DNA from: Elusimicrobiota bacterium
GTDB lineage: Bacteria > Ratteibacteria > UBA8468 > B48-G9 > JAFGKM01
Assembly: GCA_012515635.1 (NCBI GenBank)
Contig: JAAYXZ010000072.1
Coordinates: 1-18,999, forward strand
Direction: 5' to 3'
Length of the DNA stretch: 18,999 bases
Of the stretch, positions 1-7,606 are shown piece after piece. The position numbers and the translations under genes are program-made. Under the pieces are notes generated by a model, which worked only from the letters and a program-made list of their open reading frames with translations, searched no databases and had not been told where the DNA came from. The first letter of the stretch is position 1. Every line of letters begins with the position of its first letter.

Positions 1-941
1 TAATTGTAATCAAGAAAAAATGTTCCGTCGGTTCTTAATACCACCTTTGATATCGGAAGATACCTGATAAGGGAGTCCTTCACTCCCACAGGTCCTGCGC
101 CCGGTCCGCCGCCGCCGTGCGGGGTAGCAAATGTTTTATGCAGGTTAAGATGAACTATGTCAAACCCGACATCTCCTGGACGCAATTTTCCCAATATCGC
201 ATTAAGGTTGGCTCCATCATAATACACCAACGCATCAACGCTGTGCGCCATATCGCATATATCTTTTATCTGAGGATTGAATAACCCCAATGTGTTTGGA
301 CTGGTAAGCATTACACCGGCAACATCTTTGTTCAGGTATTTCTTGTATTCGTTTATATCCATAACCCCATTCTTATCGGAAGGAATAATTATTACATCAT
401 ATCCGGCAATTGCCGCACTCGCAGGATTTGTTCCATGAGATGAATCAGGGACTATTATGTATCTCTTTTTATTCTTTTTTGCGTTATGATACGCCGCTAT
501 AAGCATTGTGCCTGTCAGTTCTCCGTGCGCCCCCGCAAGCGGCTGCATGGTAAAGCCATCCATTCCTGTTATCTCGCAAAGAAGTTCCTCCATATGGTGC
601 AAAAGTTCCAAAGCCCCCTGTGTCAATATCCCTCCGCCAGAGAGTTGCGGCAAAAGAGGGTGCAGGTTTTTGAAACCAGGCAACCCCGCACATATCTCCG
701 TAAACTTCGGATTATACTTCATAGTACAGGAACCTAAAGGATAAAAATTGGTATCAACGCAGAAATTCTTATTTGCCAAAGAGGTGTAATGTCTGACAAC
801 ATCCAGTTCTGATACCTCAGGTAAATTATTATCTGTCTTTCTTTGCAGGTTTGCAGGAATAGATGTTTTCACAGGGACATCTGTCTTCTGTATCTTAAAA
901 CCGTTTCTGCCAGTTCTGCCTTTTTCAAATATTAACTGCAT
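1..941 (-). CDS. gcvPB: Glycine dehydrogenase (decarboxylating) subunit 2, C-terminus cut by window edge
   Basis: This is subunit 2 of the split P protein. It binds PLP and decarboxylates glycine, passing the aminomethyl group to lipoyl-GcvH in the cytoplasm. The frame is open from the ATG at 941 to position 3, giving 313 codons; family members run to about 480-490 residues, so roughly a third lies outside the window. The PLP lysine sits in NLHKTFATPHGGGGPGAG (K269), the signature segment of the family, and the N-terminal part carries the FYPLGSCTMKYNPK block. The start is supported by GGAGG seven bases upstream, inside the last codons of gcvPA, whose stop overlaps this gene by ten bases. It is the last visible gene of the gcvT-H-PA-PB operon. 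Family call is seen in the sequence; activity is inferred. Confidence 0.96.
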   Translation of the reverse strand, partial: MQLIFEKGRTGRNGFKIQKTDVPVKTSIPANLQRKTDNNLPEVSELDVVRHYTSLANKNFCVDTNFYPLGSCTMKYNPKFTEICAGLPGFKNLHPLLPQLSGGGILTQGALELLHHMEELLCEITGMDGFTMQPLAGAHGELTGTMLIAAYHNAKKNKKRYIIVPDSSHGTNPASAAIAGYDVIIIPSDKNGVMDINEYKKYLNKDVAGVMLTSPNTLGLFNPQIKDICDMAHSVDALVYYDGANLNAILGKLRPGDVGFDIVHLNLHKTFATPHGGGGPGAGPVGVKDSLIRYLPISKVVLRTDGTFFLDYN

Positions 942-2269
942 AAAACCGCCTCCATACTCTCCGCAAATTTTACAATATCCTCTTTTGTTCTCTGCTCTGT
1001 TATTGCCACAAGCAGGTGTTGCTCCATTCCCCGATAATACCTCCCGAGAGGAAACCCTGGGGCGTAACCCTTATCTATCATCTTATTCACCACAAAGTCC
1101 GCCCTTTCGGGAAGAAGAATAGGGAACTCATTGAAGACAGGTTGTTCTTTGAATACCTGTATATTCGGAATCTTTTCTAACTGCTGTCTTGCAAACTCTG
1201 CCTTGTCCATATTAAGTTGCGCAAGTTCTGTTAGACCGTGTTTACCAAGCAAAGAAAGATATACAACAGAGCGGAGAGCGCATAATGCTTCATTGGAACA
1301 TATATTGGATGTCGCTTTCTCTCTCCTTATATGCTGTTCCCTTGCCTGCAAAGTAAGCACATAACAGTCCCGGCCCCTTCTGTCTATAGTCCGCCCCACA
1401 ATCCTTCCGGGCATCTTTCTTACATACTCCTTCTTTGTCGCAATAAACCCTAAATACGGTCCGCCGAAAGATAGGGGATTGCCCAATGACTGGCCTTCGC
1501 CCACTGTTATATCCACATTCATCTCACCTGGCGTCTTCAAAACCCCGAGCGAGACGGGATAGACCGATTCTATTACTATTATCCCTTTTTTATGGGCATA
1601 TTCCACTATATCAGAATAGTCATCAATACATCCAAAAAAGTTAGGGTTTTGTAGAACAACTGCAGAGGTTTTATCATCCAACGAGGAGAGCAGTTTATCC
1701 CTGTCCACTCTAAACTCTTTTACCGGAATCTTCACTATATCCAGAGAAAGGTTGGAGATATAACACTGTATCATCGTCCAGTAAATCAGGTTCACTCCTT
1801 CATCCACCACTATTTTTTTTCTACCGTTAATTCTCATCGCCATCATACATGCCTCATATAAAGCAGTCCCTCCATCATACAGTGATGCGTTAGAGACATC
1901 CATGTCTGTAAGGTGGCAGATTGCTGTCTGATACTCATATATCGCCTGAAGCCAACCCTGTGATGTCTCCGGCTGATATGGAGTATATGCAGTATAAAAC
2001 TCAGGGAGAGACGTTATTGCATCAACCGCAGCAGGAATGTAATGGTCGTAAAACCCTGCTCCGACAAAATTTATCAGTGAAGATGAGTTTTTGGAAGCGA
2101 GTAATTTAAGATGGTTTAATATCTCCGCCTCTGATTTACCGGAAGGAATATTAAACGAGCGGGGTTTTAAACCGTCAGGAATACCGGAAAAAAGACCGTC
2201 AAGGGATTTAACCCCCAAATCTTCAAGCATCTGTTTTACTTCTTCTTCTGTATGCGGTGTATAGTTCAT
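932..2269 (-). CDS. gcvPA: Glycine dehydrogenase (decarboxylating) subunit 1
   Basis: Subunit 1 of the two-part glycine decarboxylase (P protein). It resembles the N-terminal half of the single-chain enzyme and pairs with GcvPB; the catalytic PLP lysine is in the other subunit. The 445-residue length is normal for the family. Recognisable blocks are the TAYTPYQPETSQGWLQA segment near residue 95-110, followed by LYDGGTALYEA near 130-140, and a GEGQSLGNPLSFGGPYLGF stretch near 265. The start ATG overlaps the gcvH stop as ATGA, and no strong ribosome site is visible before it, so translation is probably coupled to gcvH. The split PA/PB arrangement is typical of Firmicutes, Thermotogae and many candidate phyla, rather than Proteobacteria such as E. 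coli. Confidence 0.97.
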   Translation of the reverse strand: MNYTPHTEEEVKQMLEDLGVKSLDGLFSGIPDGLKPRSFNIPSGKSEAEILNHLKLLASKNSSSLINFVGAGFYDHYIPAAVDAITSLPEFYTAYTPYQPETSQGWLQAIYEYQTAICHLTDMDVSNASLYDGGTALYEACMMAMRINGRKKIVVDEGVNLIYWTMIQCYISNLSLDIVKIPVKEFRVDRDKLLSSLDDKTSAVVLQNPNFFGCIDDYSDIVEYAHKKGIIVIESVYPVSLGVLKTPGEMNVDITVGEGQSLGNPLSFGGPYLGFIATKKEYVRKMPGRIVGRTIDRRGRDCYVLTLQAREQHIRREKATSNICSNEALCALRSVVYLSLLGKHGLTELAQLNMDKAEFARQQLEKIPNIQVFKEQPVFNEFPILLPERADFVVNKMIDKGYAPGFPLGRYYRGMEQHLLVAITEQRTKEDIVKFAESMEAVLCS

Positions 2270-2649
2270 AGGTTTTTTATGTATTCTTTATACTGTTCTG
2301 CTGTCATAAGGTTTTTAACCTCATCAGAGGCGCTCATTTCTATAATCGCAAGCCAGCCGTCAGTGTAAGGAGATGTGTTTATTATTTCAGGAGAAACAGT
2401 TGCCTTTTCATTAACTTCTATCACCTTGCCTGACACAGGGCTGAATATATCCGATGCTGCTTTAACTGATTCAATCGTGCCTAAATATCCAAACTGCGAT
2501 ACATCCTTACCAACAGATGCCACTTCAACAAATGTAATATCTCCCAGTGTTTGTGATGCATAGTCAGTTATCCCCACAATACCTTTATTCTCGTCCACTT
2601 TAACCCACTCATGCTCCTTGGTATAGAAAAAACTATCCCTTACTTCCAT
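2266..2649 (-). CDS. gcvH: Glycine cleavage system H protein (lipoyl carrier)
   Basis: Lipoylated shuttle protein that carries the aminomethyl group from the P protein to GcvT and returns to the L protein (lipoamide dehydrogenase). It has 127 residues, the usual size. The lipoylation lysine is K63 in GTIESVKAASDIFSPVSGK, a near-exact match to the family motif, and the N-terminus FYTKEHEWVKV is also diagnostic. The start is well supported: AAGGAG lies about seven bases upstream of the ATG, in the 12-base gap after the gcvT stop. The gene overlaps gcvPA by four bases. No lipoate ligase or lipoyl synthase gene is visible in the window. Confidence 0.98.
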   Translation of the reverse strand: MEVRDSFFYTKEHEWVKVDENKGIVGITDYASQTLGDITFVEVASVGKDVSQFGYLGTIESVKAASDIFSPVSGKVIEVNEKATVSPEIINTSPYTDGWLAIIEMSASDEVKNLMTAEQYKEYIKNL

Positions 2650-2661
2650 GTTATCTCCTTT

Positions 2662-3741
2662 TTATCTTTTTATTCCTGCCATTCTGATAAGTTCTTTTCT
2701 TGGAACAACATTACAAGCTATTCTAACATAACCCTGAACATCTTTAGAAACAACCGCCTTTTCGGGAACAGCAATACCTTGCTTTATATAGCCTATGCCT
2801 ATGCCTCGTTGTAATACAGGCGAAAAACATCCGCTGGTAACATAACCAATATCTTCATTATCCGCAAGTATCTTGTATAGATGCCTTGGGGATTGGCGGG
2901 TCTCTGAGACAAGATACACGATACTCTTCCGCTTACCCCCCTGTTCCAACGCCTCCTTGCCAATAAAAGAGTGAGACGGGTCAACCAACCTTCCCATCCC
3001 AGCATCAAAGGGTGTTGTCTCTTCATCAAGTTCATTGCCATAAAGCGGAAGCCCTGCCTCCAGCCGCAAAGAATCTCTGGCGCCAAGCCCTGCAGGTTTT
3101 ACTCTCTCATCCTGTAAGAGCATATCCCATAAACTCTTTGTTTTTTCCTTGTTCACATATATCTCATATCCCTTTCCGCCCGTGTACCCGCTATAACTTA
3201 CTATATTGTCTTCGCCAAGAATATTGAATATACTGAACCTGTAAGACGATAGGATAGAAAAATCCGCATTGAGAACATCCTGAAGAACATCCAGAGAGAG
3301 AGGCCCCTGGACATCTATTTTATCCAAAAAATCATCCGCATCTATAATCTCTGTGTTTTTAATTTTTTGTCTATACCAGTCCTTTATCTTATCTTTCGTT
3401 GACGCATTGCTGACAACCATATATTTATCTAAAGATAATCTATAGATAACAACATCGTCCATAACTCCGCCTTTTTCATTCAGTATAAAACAATACCTGC
3501 ACCGCCCTATCTCCATATTACCGATGTTTATTGTAAGAATCTTTCCAAGTTCTGAAACAACTTCCGTTCCTTTGAAAACAACCTTTGCCATATGGGAAGT
3601 ATCAAAGAGGGCGCAGCTGTTCCTGCACCAAATATGCTCCTTTATAATTCCTTCATACTGAAGAGGGAGTAAAAAACCGGCAAAATCAATAATCTTTGCG
3701 CCTAAATCAACGTGTTTGTTGTAAAGTGTGGTTGTTTTCAT
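2662..3741 (-). CDS. gcvT: Aminomethyltransferase (glycine cleavage T protein)
   Basis: Folate-dependent T protein that releases ammonia from the aminomethyl-lipoyl arm of GcvH and forms methylene-tetrahydrofolate. The length of 359 residues is normal. The N-terminus has the HVDLGAKIIDFAGFLLPLQY block, the conserved Asp pair is D95-D96 in GGVMDDVVIYR, and the C-terminal half has PAGLGARDSLRLEAGLPLYG, a classic GcvT signature. It is the first gene of the operon. GGAG stands seven bases before the ATG, and an extended -10 promoter is visible just upstream. The 55-base gap to the upstream protease gene is far too short for a glycine riboswitch, so none controls this operon at that site. Confidence 0.97.
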   Translation of the reverse strand: MKTTTLYNKHVDLGAKIIDFAGFLLPLQYEGIIKEHIWCRNSCALFDTSHMAKVVFKGTEVVSELGKILTINIGNMEIGRCRYCFILNEKGGVMDDVVIYRLSLDKYMVVSNASTKDKIKDWYRQKIKNTEIIDADDFLDKIDVQGPLSLDVLQDVLNADFSILSSYRFSIFNILGEDNIVSYSGYTGGKGYEIYVNKEKTKSLWDMLLQDERVKPAGLGARDSLRLEAGLPLYGNELDEETTPFDAGMGRLVDPSHSFIGKEALEQGGKRKSIVYLVSETRQSPRHLYKILADNEDIGYVTSGCFSPVLQRGIGIGYIKQGIAVPEKAVVSKDVQGYVRIACNVVPRKELIRMAGIKR

Positions 3742-3759
3742 AATAAGACTCCGTGGTTT

Positions 3760-3787
3760 AGAATAGCATATTGGATGAAAAACTCAA
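3760..3787 (-). promoter_or_regulatory. Candidate sigma-70-like promoter of the gcv operon
   Basis: On the minus strand TTGAGT (3782-3787) is followed by a 16-base spacer and TATTCT (3760-3765). The bases TGC directly before the -10 make an extended -10. Transcription would start about 10-15 bases upstream of the gcvT ribosome site, giving a short leader of roughly 13 bases. Box matches are seen in the sequence; activity is inferred. Confidence 0.5.
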
Positions 3788-3796
3788 AAAAACGGA

Positions 3797-5881
3797 TTAA
3801 ATAAAAAAACGCAGAATATAAGCAAAACAGGTAAGAGCGGTCCTTACCGCAACTCTTAACGCAGGTCTCTTTTTTATTATATCCGCATACTTCGGACTGT
3901 ACCTGTAATACCATCTTATAAAGACCCTGCCCGGTCTGTTGGTAAGCAGCCGTTTGTCTCTAAATTCCTTGAATATCTGAACATTTCTTTCAAGCGGTGA
4001 ACCAAAAGCAGCAGTCGCTATAAAACACCCTCCTCCACCTCCGCCTCCACCACCAGAAGGCCTCTCTATAGTTGTAAAACTGCTGGGGACAGCCCACTCG
4101 CTCCAATCATCCTTTTCATCCTGATACCTTACGCGCCAATAGTAAAGAGTGCTATATGAGAGCGTATTTGATGAGACCGTTATTGTTGCTGATGGAGATG
4201 TTGTGCTAACCCATACAATATCTGTAAACCCCTCGTCTTTTGCTATCTGCCATTGACTTGCTTTGTGAGAATCATTGTCCGCATCACTAAAAAAAGTGGC
4301 TTTAAGTAGCGGGGTTAAAGGTATATCTATTGCCTTATCTTCGGGCAATATACATTCAGGTCTTGTTGGAGAAGAGTTGATATAGGCATAGTTCCCTGCA
4401 GATATTTTATCTTCATCAATCTGCGGGAGGATTCCATAATAAGCCCATATAGTATAGTAATATATCTTGCCTTCCTCAACACTTTCATCTGTAAAGGAAT
4501 TATCTCCCCCTGCATATACCAAAGCCCCTTCTTCCCAGTGAGAAGGGAAACATTCTTCTCCCCTTCTTATAATCACAGAGTTTACGCCTTCACCGACATT
4601 CCATGTAAGTTGCGCTTTACCAGACACCTTTTGCGCATAAAAAGTATCCACAGGCAAAATATCGGCAGAGAGAGAAGCAACCCTTAATGCCTCTTCAGCA
4701 TTAAGGCGTCCGCCTATTATTACGCTATTTGTCCATTGAGGCAAACGCATGGCGCTTTTAAGTATTACATCTTTAAGTTTGATAGCATCTCTCTCATCAG
4801 TATAGTCGGAGATAAGCCCTGCTATCCCCGCAACAAAAGGGGCAGCCATAGATGTTCCGCTCTTATACCCATAGTTCTCTGACGGTATGGTGCTATAAAT
4901 CAACGAACCTGGAGCGGCTATATGCACACTTGCTCTCCCATAATTGGAAAAGCCAGAGCGTTCATCATTATTATTGCTGCTTGCCACAGATATAATATTA
5001 GGGAGAGAATAACTTGCGGGATATATCGGAGAAACATCATTATTGTCGCCTGAATTACCTGCCGATGCCACAAATAGAATGCCTTCTGTCTCTAATCGTT
5101 CTATTGCATCATAAAGAGAGTCGCTATACTCATCTCCTCCCCACGAACCGTTTACCGCTACAATGTTTTCTCCCTCCTCTTTTCTTCTTATAATATAATC
5201 AATGCAATTTATAGCATGTTGTGTAGTTCCCTGATTATTAGTATCAATAAATTTCAGAGCCATAATCTTTATCGTCCAGTTCACTCCGCACACCCCTATG
5301 CCATTGTTCCCCACAGCCCCTATAATACCCGCGCAGTGTGTCCCATGGTTAACATCATCCATAGGGTCGGCGTTATTTTCTATCGCGTTATATCCCGGAT
5401 GATTTTCGCTGTCAGTCCAGATATTATCGTATAGGTCAGGATGATTATAATCCACGCCTGAGTCAATCACCGCTATAATAACATCACTGCTTCCTGTGGT
5501 TTTATCCCAAGCAGAGGGCAGGTTTATCTTAGGCAATGCCCACTGCAGTCCCTCGTAATATTGGTCATTTGGAACATTGAACGCCTCATATATATAGTTT
5601 GGCTCCGCATACAACACTTCAGGGTCGGATGAGAGTTCTTCAATAACTTTTTTTGTATCAACACCTGCGGGCAGTTTTAGGTGGTAAAGGGCAGGAAAAG
5701 AACGATATTCTTTTGTTTTTGTTAGGTTCAATGAGCGTGTCTTGGAATGGTATTCCGGCTTTATATCGGACGATATAAAGCGGACAAGGACATCTCCTTC
5801 CACATAGGGCGCATTTTTACGAGCGGCAAATAAAGAGAAAGCGGAGAGAAAAAATATTAGTAGTATCTTATATGTTCGCAT
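3797..5881 (-). CDS. Secreted subtilisin-like (S8) serine protease with Fn3-like domains and CFI-box C-terminus
   Basis: A 694-residue exported serine endopeptidase. Residues 1-20 form a signal peptide (basic start, hydrophobic core, AA before the likely cut). Residues about 28-100 look like an inhibitor-I9-type propeptide ending in VLYAEPNYIYE. The S8 domain follows with the full triad: D140 in VIAVIDSGVD, H179 in NHGTHCAGI and S344 in SGTSMAAPFVAGIAGL; N276 in SAGNSG is the oxyanion residue. Residues about 413-500 and 506-605 look like two Fn3-like modules. Then come nine consecutive glycines (610-618) and a basic tail starting CFIATAAFGS, which I recognise as the CFI-box C-terminal domain found on varied surface proteins. 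The start has GGAG six bases upstream. The protein probably acts outside the inner membrane; its substrate is unknown. The gene lies 55 bases upstream of gcvT but seems functionally unrelated. Confidence 0.93.
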   Translation of the reverse strand: MRTYKILLIFFLSAFSLFAARKNAPYVEGDVLVRFISSDIKPEYHSKTRSLNLTKTKEYRSFPALYHLKLPAGVDTKKVIEELSSDPEVLYAEPNYIYEAFNVPNDQYYEGLQWALPKINLPSAWDKTTGSSDVIIAVIDSGVDYNHPDLYDNIWTDSENHPGYNAIENNADPMDDVNHGTHCAGIIGAVGNNGIGVCGVNWTIKIMALKFIDTNNQGTTQHAINCIDYIIRRKEEGENIVAVNGSWGGDEYSDSLYDAIERLETEGILFVASAGNSGDNNDVSPIYPASYSLPNIISVASSNNNDERSGFSNYGRASVHIAAPGSLIYSTIPSENYGYKSGTSMAAPFVAGIAGLISDYTDERDAIKLKDVILKSAMRLPQWTNSVIIGGRLNAEEALRVASLSADILPVDTFYAQKVSGKAQLTWNVGEGVNSVIIRRGEECFPSHWEEGALVYAGGDNSFTDESVEEGKIYYYTIWAYYGILPQIDEDKISAGNYAYINSSPTRPECILPEDKAIDIPLTPLLKATFFSDADNDSHKASQWQIAKDEGFTDIVWVSTTSPSATITVSSNTLSYSTLYYWRVRYQDEKDDWSEWAVPSSFTTIERPSGGGGGGGGGCFIATAAFGSPLERNVQIFKEFRDKRLLTNRPGRVFIRWYYRYSPKYADIIKKRPALRVAVRTALTCFAYILRFFI

Positions 5882-5911
5882 ATTACTCCATTCAATAGAT
5901 TATTCAACACT

Positions 5912-5917
5912 ATTATA
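5912..5917 (-). promoter_or_regulatory. Candidate -10 box for the S8 protease gene
   Basis: The minus strand reads TATAAT here, about 30 bases upstream of the protease ATG (5881). The hexamer at the expected -35 spacing is a poor match, so this is only a probable promoter element. It faces away from the strong plus-strand promoter at 5946-5974. Confidence 0.35.
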
Positions 5918-5945
5918 TAATACATCCCCTTTATTATCATAGTTT

Positions 5946-5974
5946 TTGACAGCGAATTTAAAAACTTGTATAAT
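5946..5974 (+). promoter_or_regulatory. Perfect consensus sigma-70 promoter, probably leaderless
   Basis: TTGACA (5946-5951), a spacer of exactly 17 bases, and TATAAT (5969-5974): all twelve consensus bases match at optimal spacing. Only six bases separate the -10 from the ATG at 5981, so the expected start of transcription falls on or next to the A of that ATG. There is no room for a ribosome binding site between them. Confidence 0.75.
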
Positions 5975-5980
5975 AAAAAT

Positions 5981-6481
5981 ATGAAAAAGATATTGTCTGT
6001 TATTATTTTATTGACTTCTCTTTCTCTATTTGCGGAAGATATAATACTGGCAAAAACAGAGACAGCACACCCCTATCTTCCCTATGATGTGAAAGCCCTT
6101 GTTGATAAAACTTTTTCTATCTCTGTAACAGAGCGGGCAGAGGCAGTATACCAAATCGGGAGATTAGGTCCTGCGGCAGAGAAAGCATCCCCATTCCTTA
6201 TAATGCTGTTAAACGATAATAATCCTACATTTTGCGTATATAACGGTTATGGGGTATGGAGCACACCCGGAAAGGAATCCGCAAAGGCATTAGCAAAGAT
6301 AGGGACCCCCTCTCTTAAATATATCGCCCTTGTTCTTGAAGGCAAACACCCATATATCTCTGTAAGTCCCGATATGCAGAGGAATATTATTACTTACCTT
6401 ACCGAATTATCGGGAGAGAACTTAGGGAACGATTTATCAGAATGGCTGAATTGGATTAAACCGCAACTATCATCCTCTTGA
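5981..6481 (+). CDS. Small secreted HEAT-like repeat protein
   Basis: A 166-residue protein with a clear signal peptide (MKKILSVIILLTSLSLFA, cut before EDI), so probably periplasmic. The mature part has alternating amphipathic helices: RAEAVYQIGRLGPAAEKASP and GKESAKALAKIGTPSLKYIA look like HEAT repeats of the PBS-lyase kind, with the usual alanine/leucine pattern and a proline or glycine turn. The acidic, tryptophan-bearing end (LSEWLNWIKPQ) is separate. HEAT repeats are protein-binding scaffolds; no catalytic motif is visible and no function can be given. I chose the ATG at 5981. The longer reading from TTG at 5966 would start inside the -10 box and add five residues before a normal signal peptide. 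No Shine-Dalgarno sequence precedes it. The 3' end overlaps the convergent SDR gene by 12 bases. Confidence 0.8.
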   Translation: MKKILSVIILLTSLSLFAEDIILAKTETAHPYLPYDVKALVDKTFSISVTERAEAVYQIGRLGPAAEKASPFLIMLLNDNNPTFCVYNGYGVWSTPGKESAKALAKIGTPSLKYIALVLEGKHPYISVSPDMQRNIITYLTELSGENLGNDLSEWLNWIKPQLSSS

Positions 6482-7285
6482 TTTCCCCCCTGACACATTC
6501 ACAACAGTCCCTGAAATATAAGATGCAAGGTCAGATATAAGAAATGCTGATATGTCCGCCACTTCTTCCAGAGTCCCCACACGCCCGATAGGAATAGAGA
6601 CCTTCTCATAGGATTGCCTCAGTTCTTCAATGCTTATACCTCTTGTATAAGCAAGCGCTCTCTCATATTCCAGAGTCCTTAAAGCCGTGGCTTCAAGAAT
6701 ACCCGGAGCAATACCAACAACCCTTATCCCGTATTTACCCAACTCTTTTGCCCAACTTCTGGTAAAAGAGTAGAGCGCCGCCTTAGTTGCCGCATAAATA
6801 CTCTGCCCTTCGGAACCCTCAAGCCCGCTCTCAGATGAGACATTTAGTATCACCCCTTTTATTTTATCTTTTATCATTTCTCTTGCGGCTGCCTGTGAGC
6901 AAAAGACAGCGCCTTTCTGGTTTATCGCTATCATTTTATCAAAAATTTCTTCCCTTATCTCTTCCTTTCCTGCAGGGTCCACAAGAAGACGGGGAATAAG
7001 TATGCCTGCGTTGTTGACTAAATAATCAATCCTTCCAAATTCTTTCTTTGTCTTTTGCACCATCTTCTCTATATCGGTTATATTGGTTACATCCACTTTT
7101 ATAAAAAGAGCGTTCCCATACTTATCTTTAAACTCCTTCTCTACAATTACTCCTTGTTCCTCATTAATATCTGATATAACCACCGTCGCCCCTGCCTGCA
7201 AAAGTTTTTCTGCCACCGCTTTGCCTATTCCCCCTGCTCCGCCGGTCACTATCCCCGTTTTACCTTTAAGGTCTATATTCACCAT
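6470..7285 (-). CDS. SDR-family oxidoreductase, sorbitol-6-phosphate dehydrogenase-like
   Basis: A 271-residue classical short-chain dehydrogenase. The nucleotide site is TGGAGGIG (14-21), with D39 at the end of the second strand favouring NAD over NADP. NNAG is at 91-94, N122 lies in INQKG, and the catalytic S151, Y164 and K168 (YAATK) have correct spacing. The C-terminal region with ALAYTRGIS near 210 and the ending VNVSGGKSRG matches what I remember of sorbitol-6-phosphate 2-dehydrogenases of the gutF/sorE type, so the substrate may be a sugar alcohol or its phosphate. No phosphotransferase genes are nearby, so the substrate stays uncertain. GCGGAGG lies seven bases before the ATG, directly after a 24-codon leader ORF. 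It could also be a general sugar or polyol dehydrogenase. Confidence 0.9.
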   Translation of the reverse strand: MVNIDLKGKTGIVTGGAGGIGKAVAEKLLQAGATVVISDINEEQGVIVEKEFKDKYGNALFIKVDVTNITDIEKMVQKTKKEFGRIDYLVNNAGILIPRLLVDPAGKEEIREEIFDKMIAINQKGAVFCSQAAAREMIKDKIKGVILNVSSESGLEGSEGQSIYAATKAALYSFTRSWAKELGKYGIRVVGIAPGILEATALRTLEYERALAYTRGISIEELRQSYEKVSIPIGRVGTLEEVADISAFLISDLASYISGTVVNVSGGKSRG

Positions 7286-7300
7286 TCTCTTACCTCCGCT

Positions 7301-7375
7301 CTATATTTTCCCGATAAGCATAAAAAAATCTGTTAAAATGGAAACAAATGAAATGCAAAAAACCTTTGTATCCAT
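7301..7375 (-). CDS. Candidate 24-residue leader or small membrane peptide upstream of the SDR gene
   Basis: A short open frame with an ATG at 7373-7375 and TAG at 7301-7303. It is preceded by AAGGAG (7382-7387) with a six-base spacer, as good a ribosome site as any gene in the window. The peptide starts MDTKVFCISF and is rich in Phe, Ile and Leu, with one Cys, so it could be a single short membrane helix. The SDR ATG lies 15 bases downstream of its stop, with the SDR ribosome site in between, so the two would be translated from one mRNA. Seen: the ORF and its site. Inferred: that it is translated, and that it is either a leader peptide or a small protein. I do not recognise the sequence. Confidence 0.45.
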   Translation of the reverse strand: MDTKVFCISFVSILTDFFMLIGKI

Positions 7376-7410
7376 ATTCTACTCCTTTTTATCTTAAAAG
7401 TTTAACACAA

Positions 7411-7416
7411 ATTATA
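7411..7416 (-). promoter_or_regulatory. Candidate -10 box for the leader ORF and SDR gene
   Basis: The minus strand reads TATAAT here, 35 bases before the leader-ORF ATG and about 24 bases before its AAGGAG site. The hexamer 17-18 bases further upstream is only a weak -35 match (TTAAAC/ATTAAA), so the promoter may need an activator. Confidence 0.4.
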
Positions 7417-7606
7417 AAACCTGACTATTGATGGTTTAATACGATGCTTATCTAAGATAGAATACAAAAAAACGAAAGGTTTTTTACACATAAAAGGGTA
7501 TCAGTGAAAGATTTAGTTGTTTTATAAAAACTAAGGGAGAGACAGTAAAAGAATAGACGCAAAGAAGATAAAAAAACACGCGGGAATAAAAACTGTATTA
7601 TCGGTT
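7417..7606. other. AT-rich intergenic stretch without a gene
   Basis: This lies between the end of the Gfo/Idh gene and the promoter of the SDR unit; with the leader ORF, the gap between the two genes is 321 bases. No open frame with a ribosome site was found on either strand. The only structure is a weak A/T hairpin at 7467-7485 (AAAAAAC, loop GAAAG, GTTTTTT), which might act as a poor terminator, and a near-palindrome TATCTAAGATA around 7449-7459. Neither is strong enough to call. Confidence 0.5.

Noticed and set aside
486..744. Two overlapping plus-strand frames of about 80 codons
   Set aside because: Both are antisense to gcvPB, whose frame carries clear family motifs.
4028..4054. Glycine run as a tandem-repeat tract or sequencing artefact
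   Set aside because: The nine Gly codons use varied third bases, and the reading frame continues into a recognisable C-terminal domain, so it is a real linker.
7467..7485. A/T hairpin as a terminator after the Gfo/Idh gene
   Set aside because: The stem is six A-T pairs and one G-C pair, more than 100 bases from the stop codon; too weak to call.
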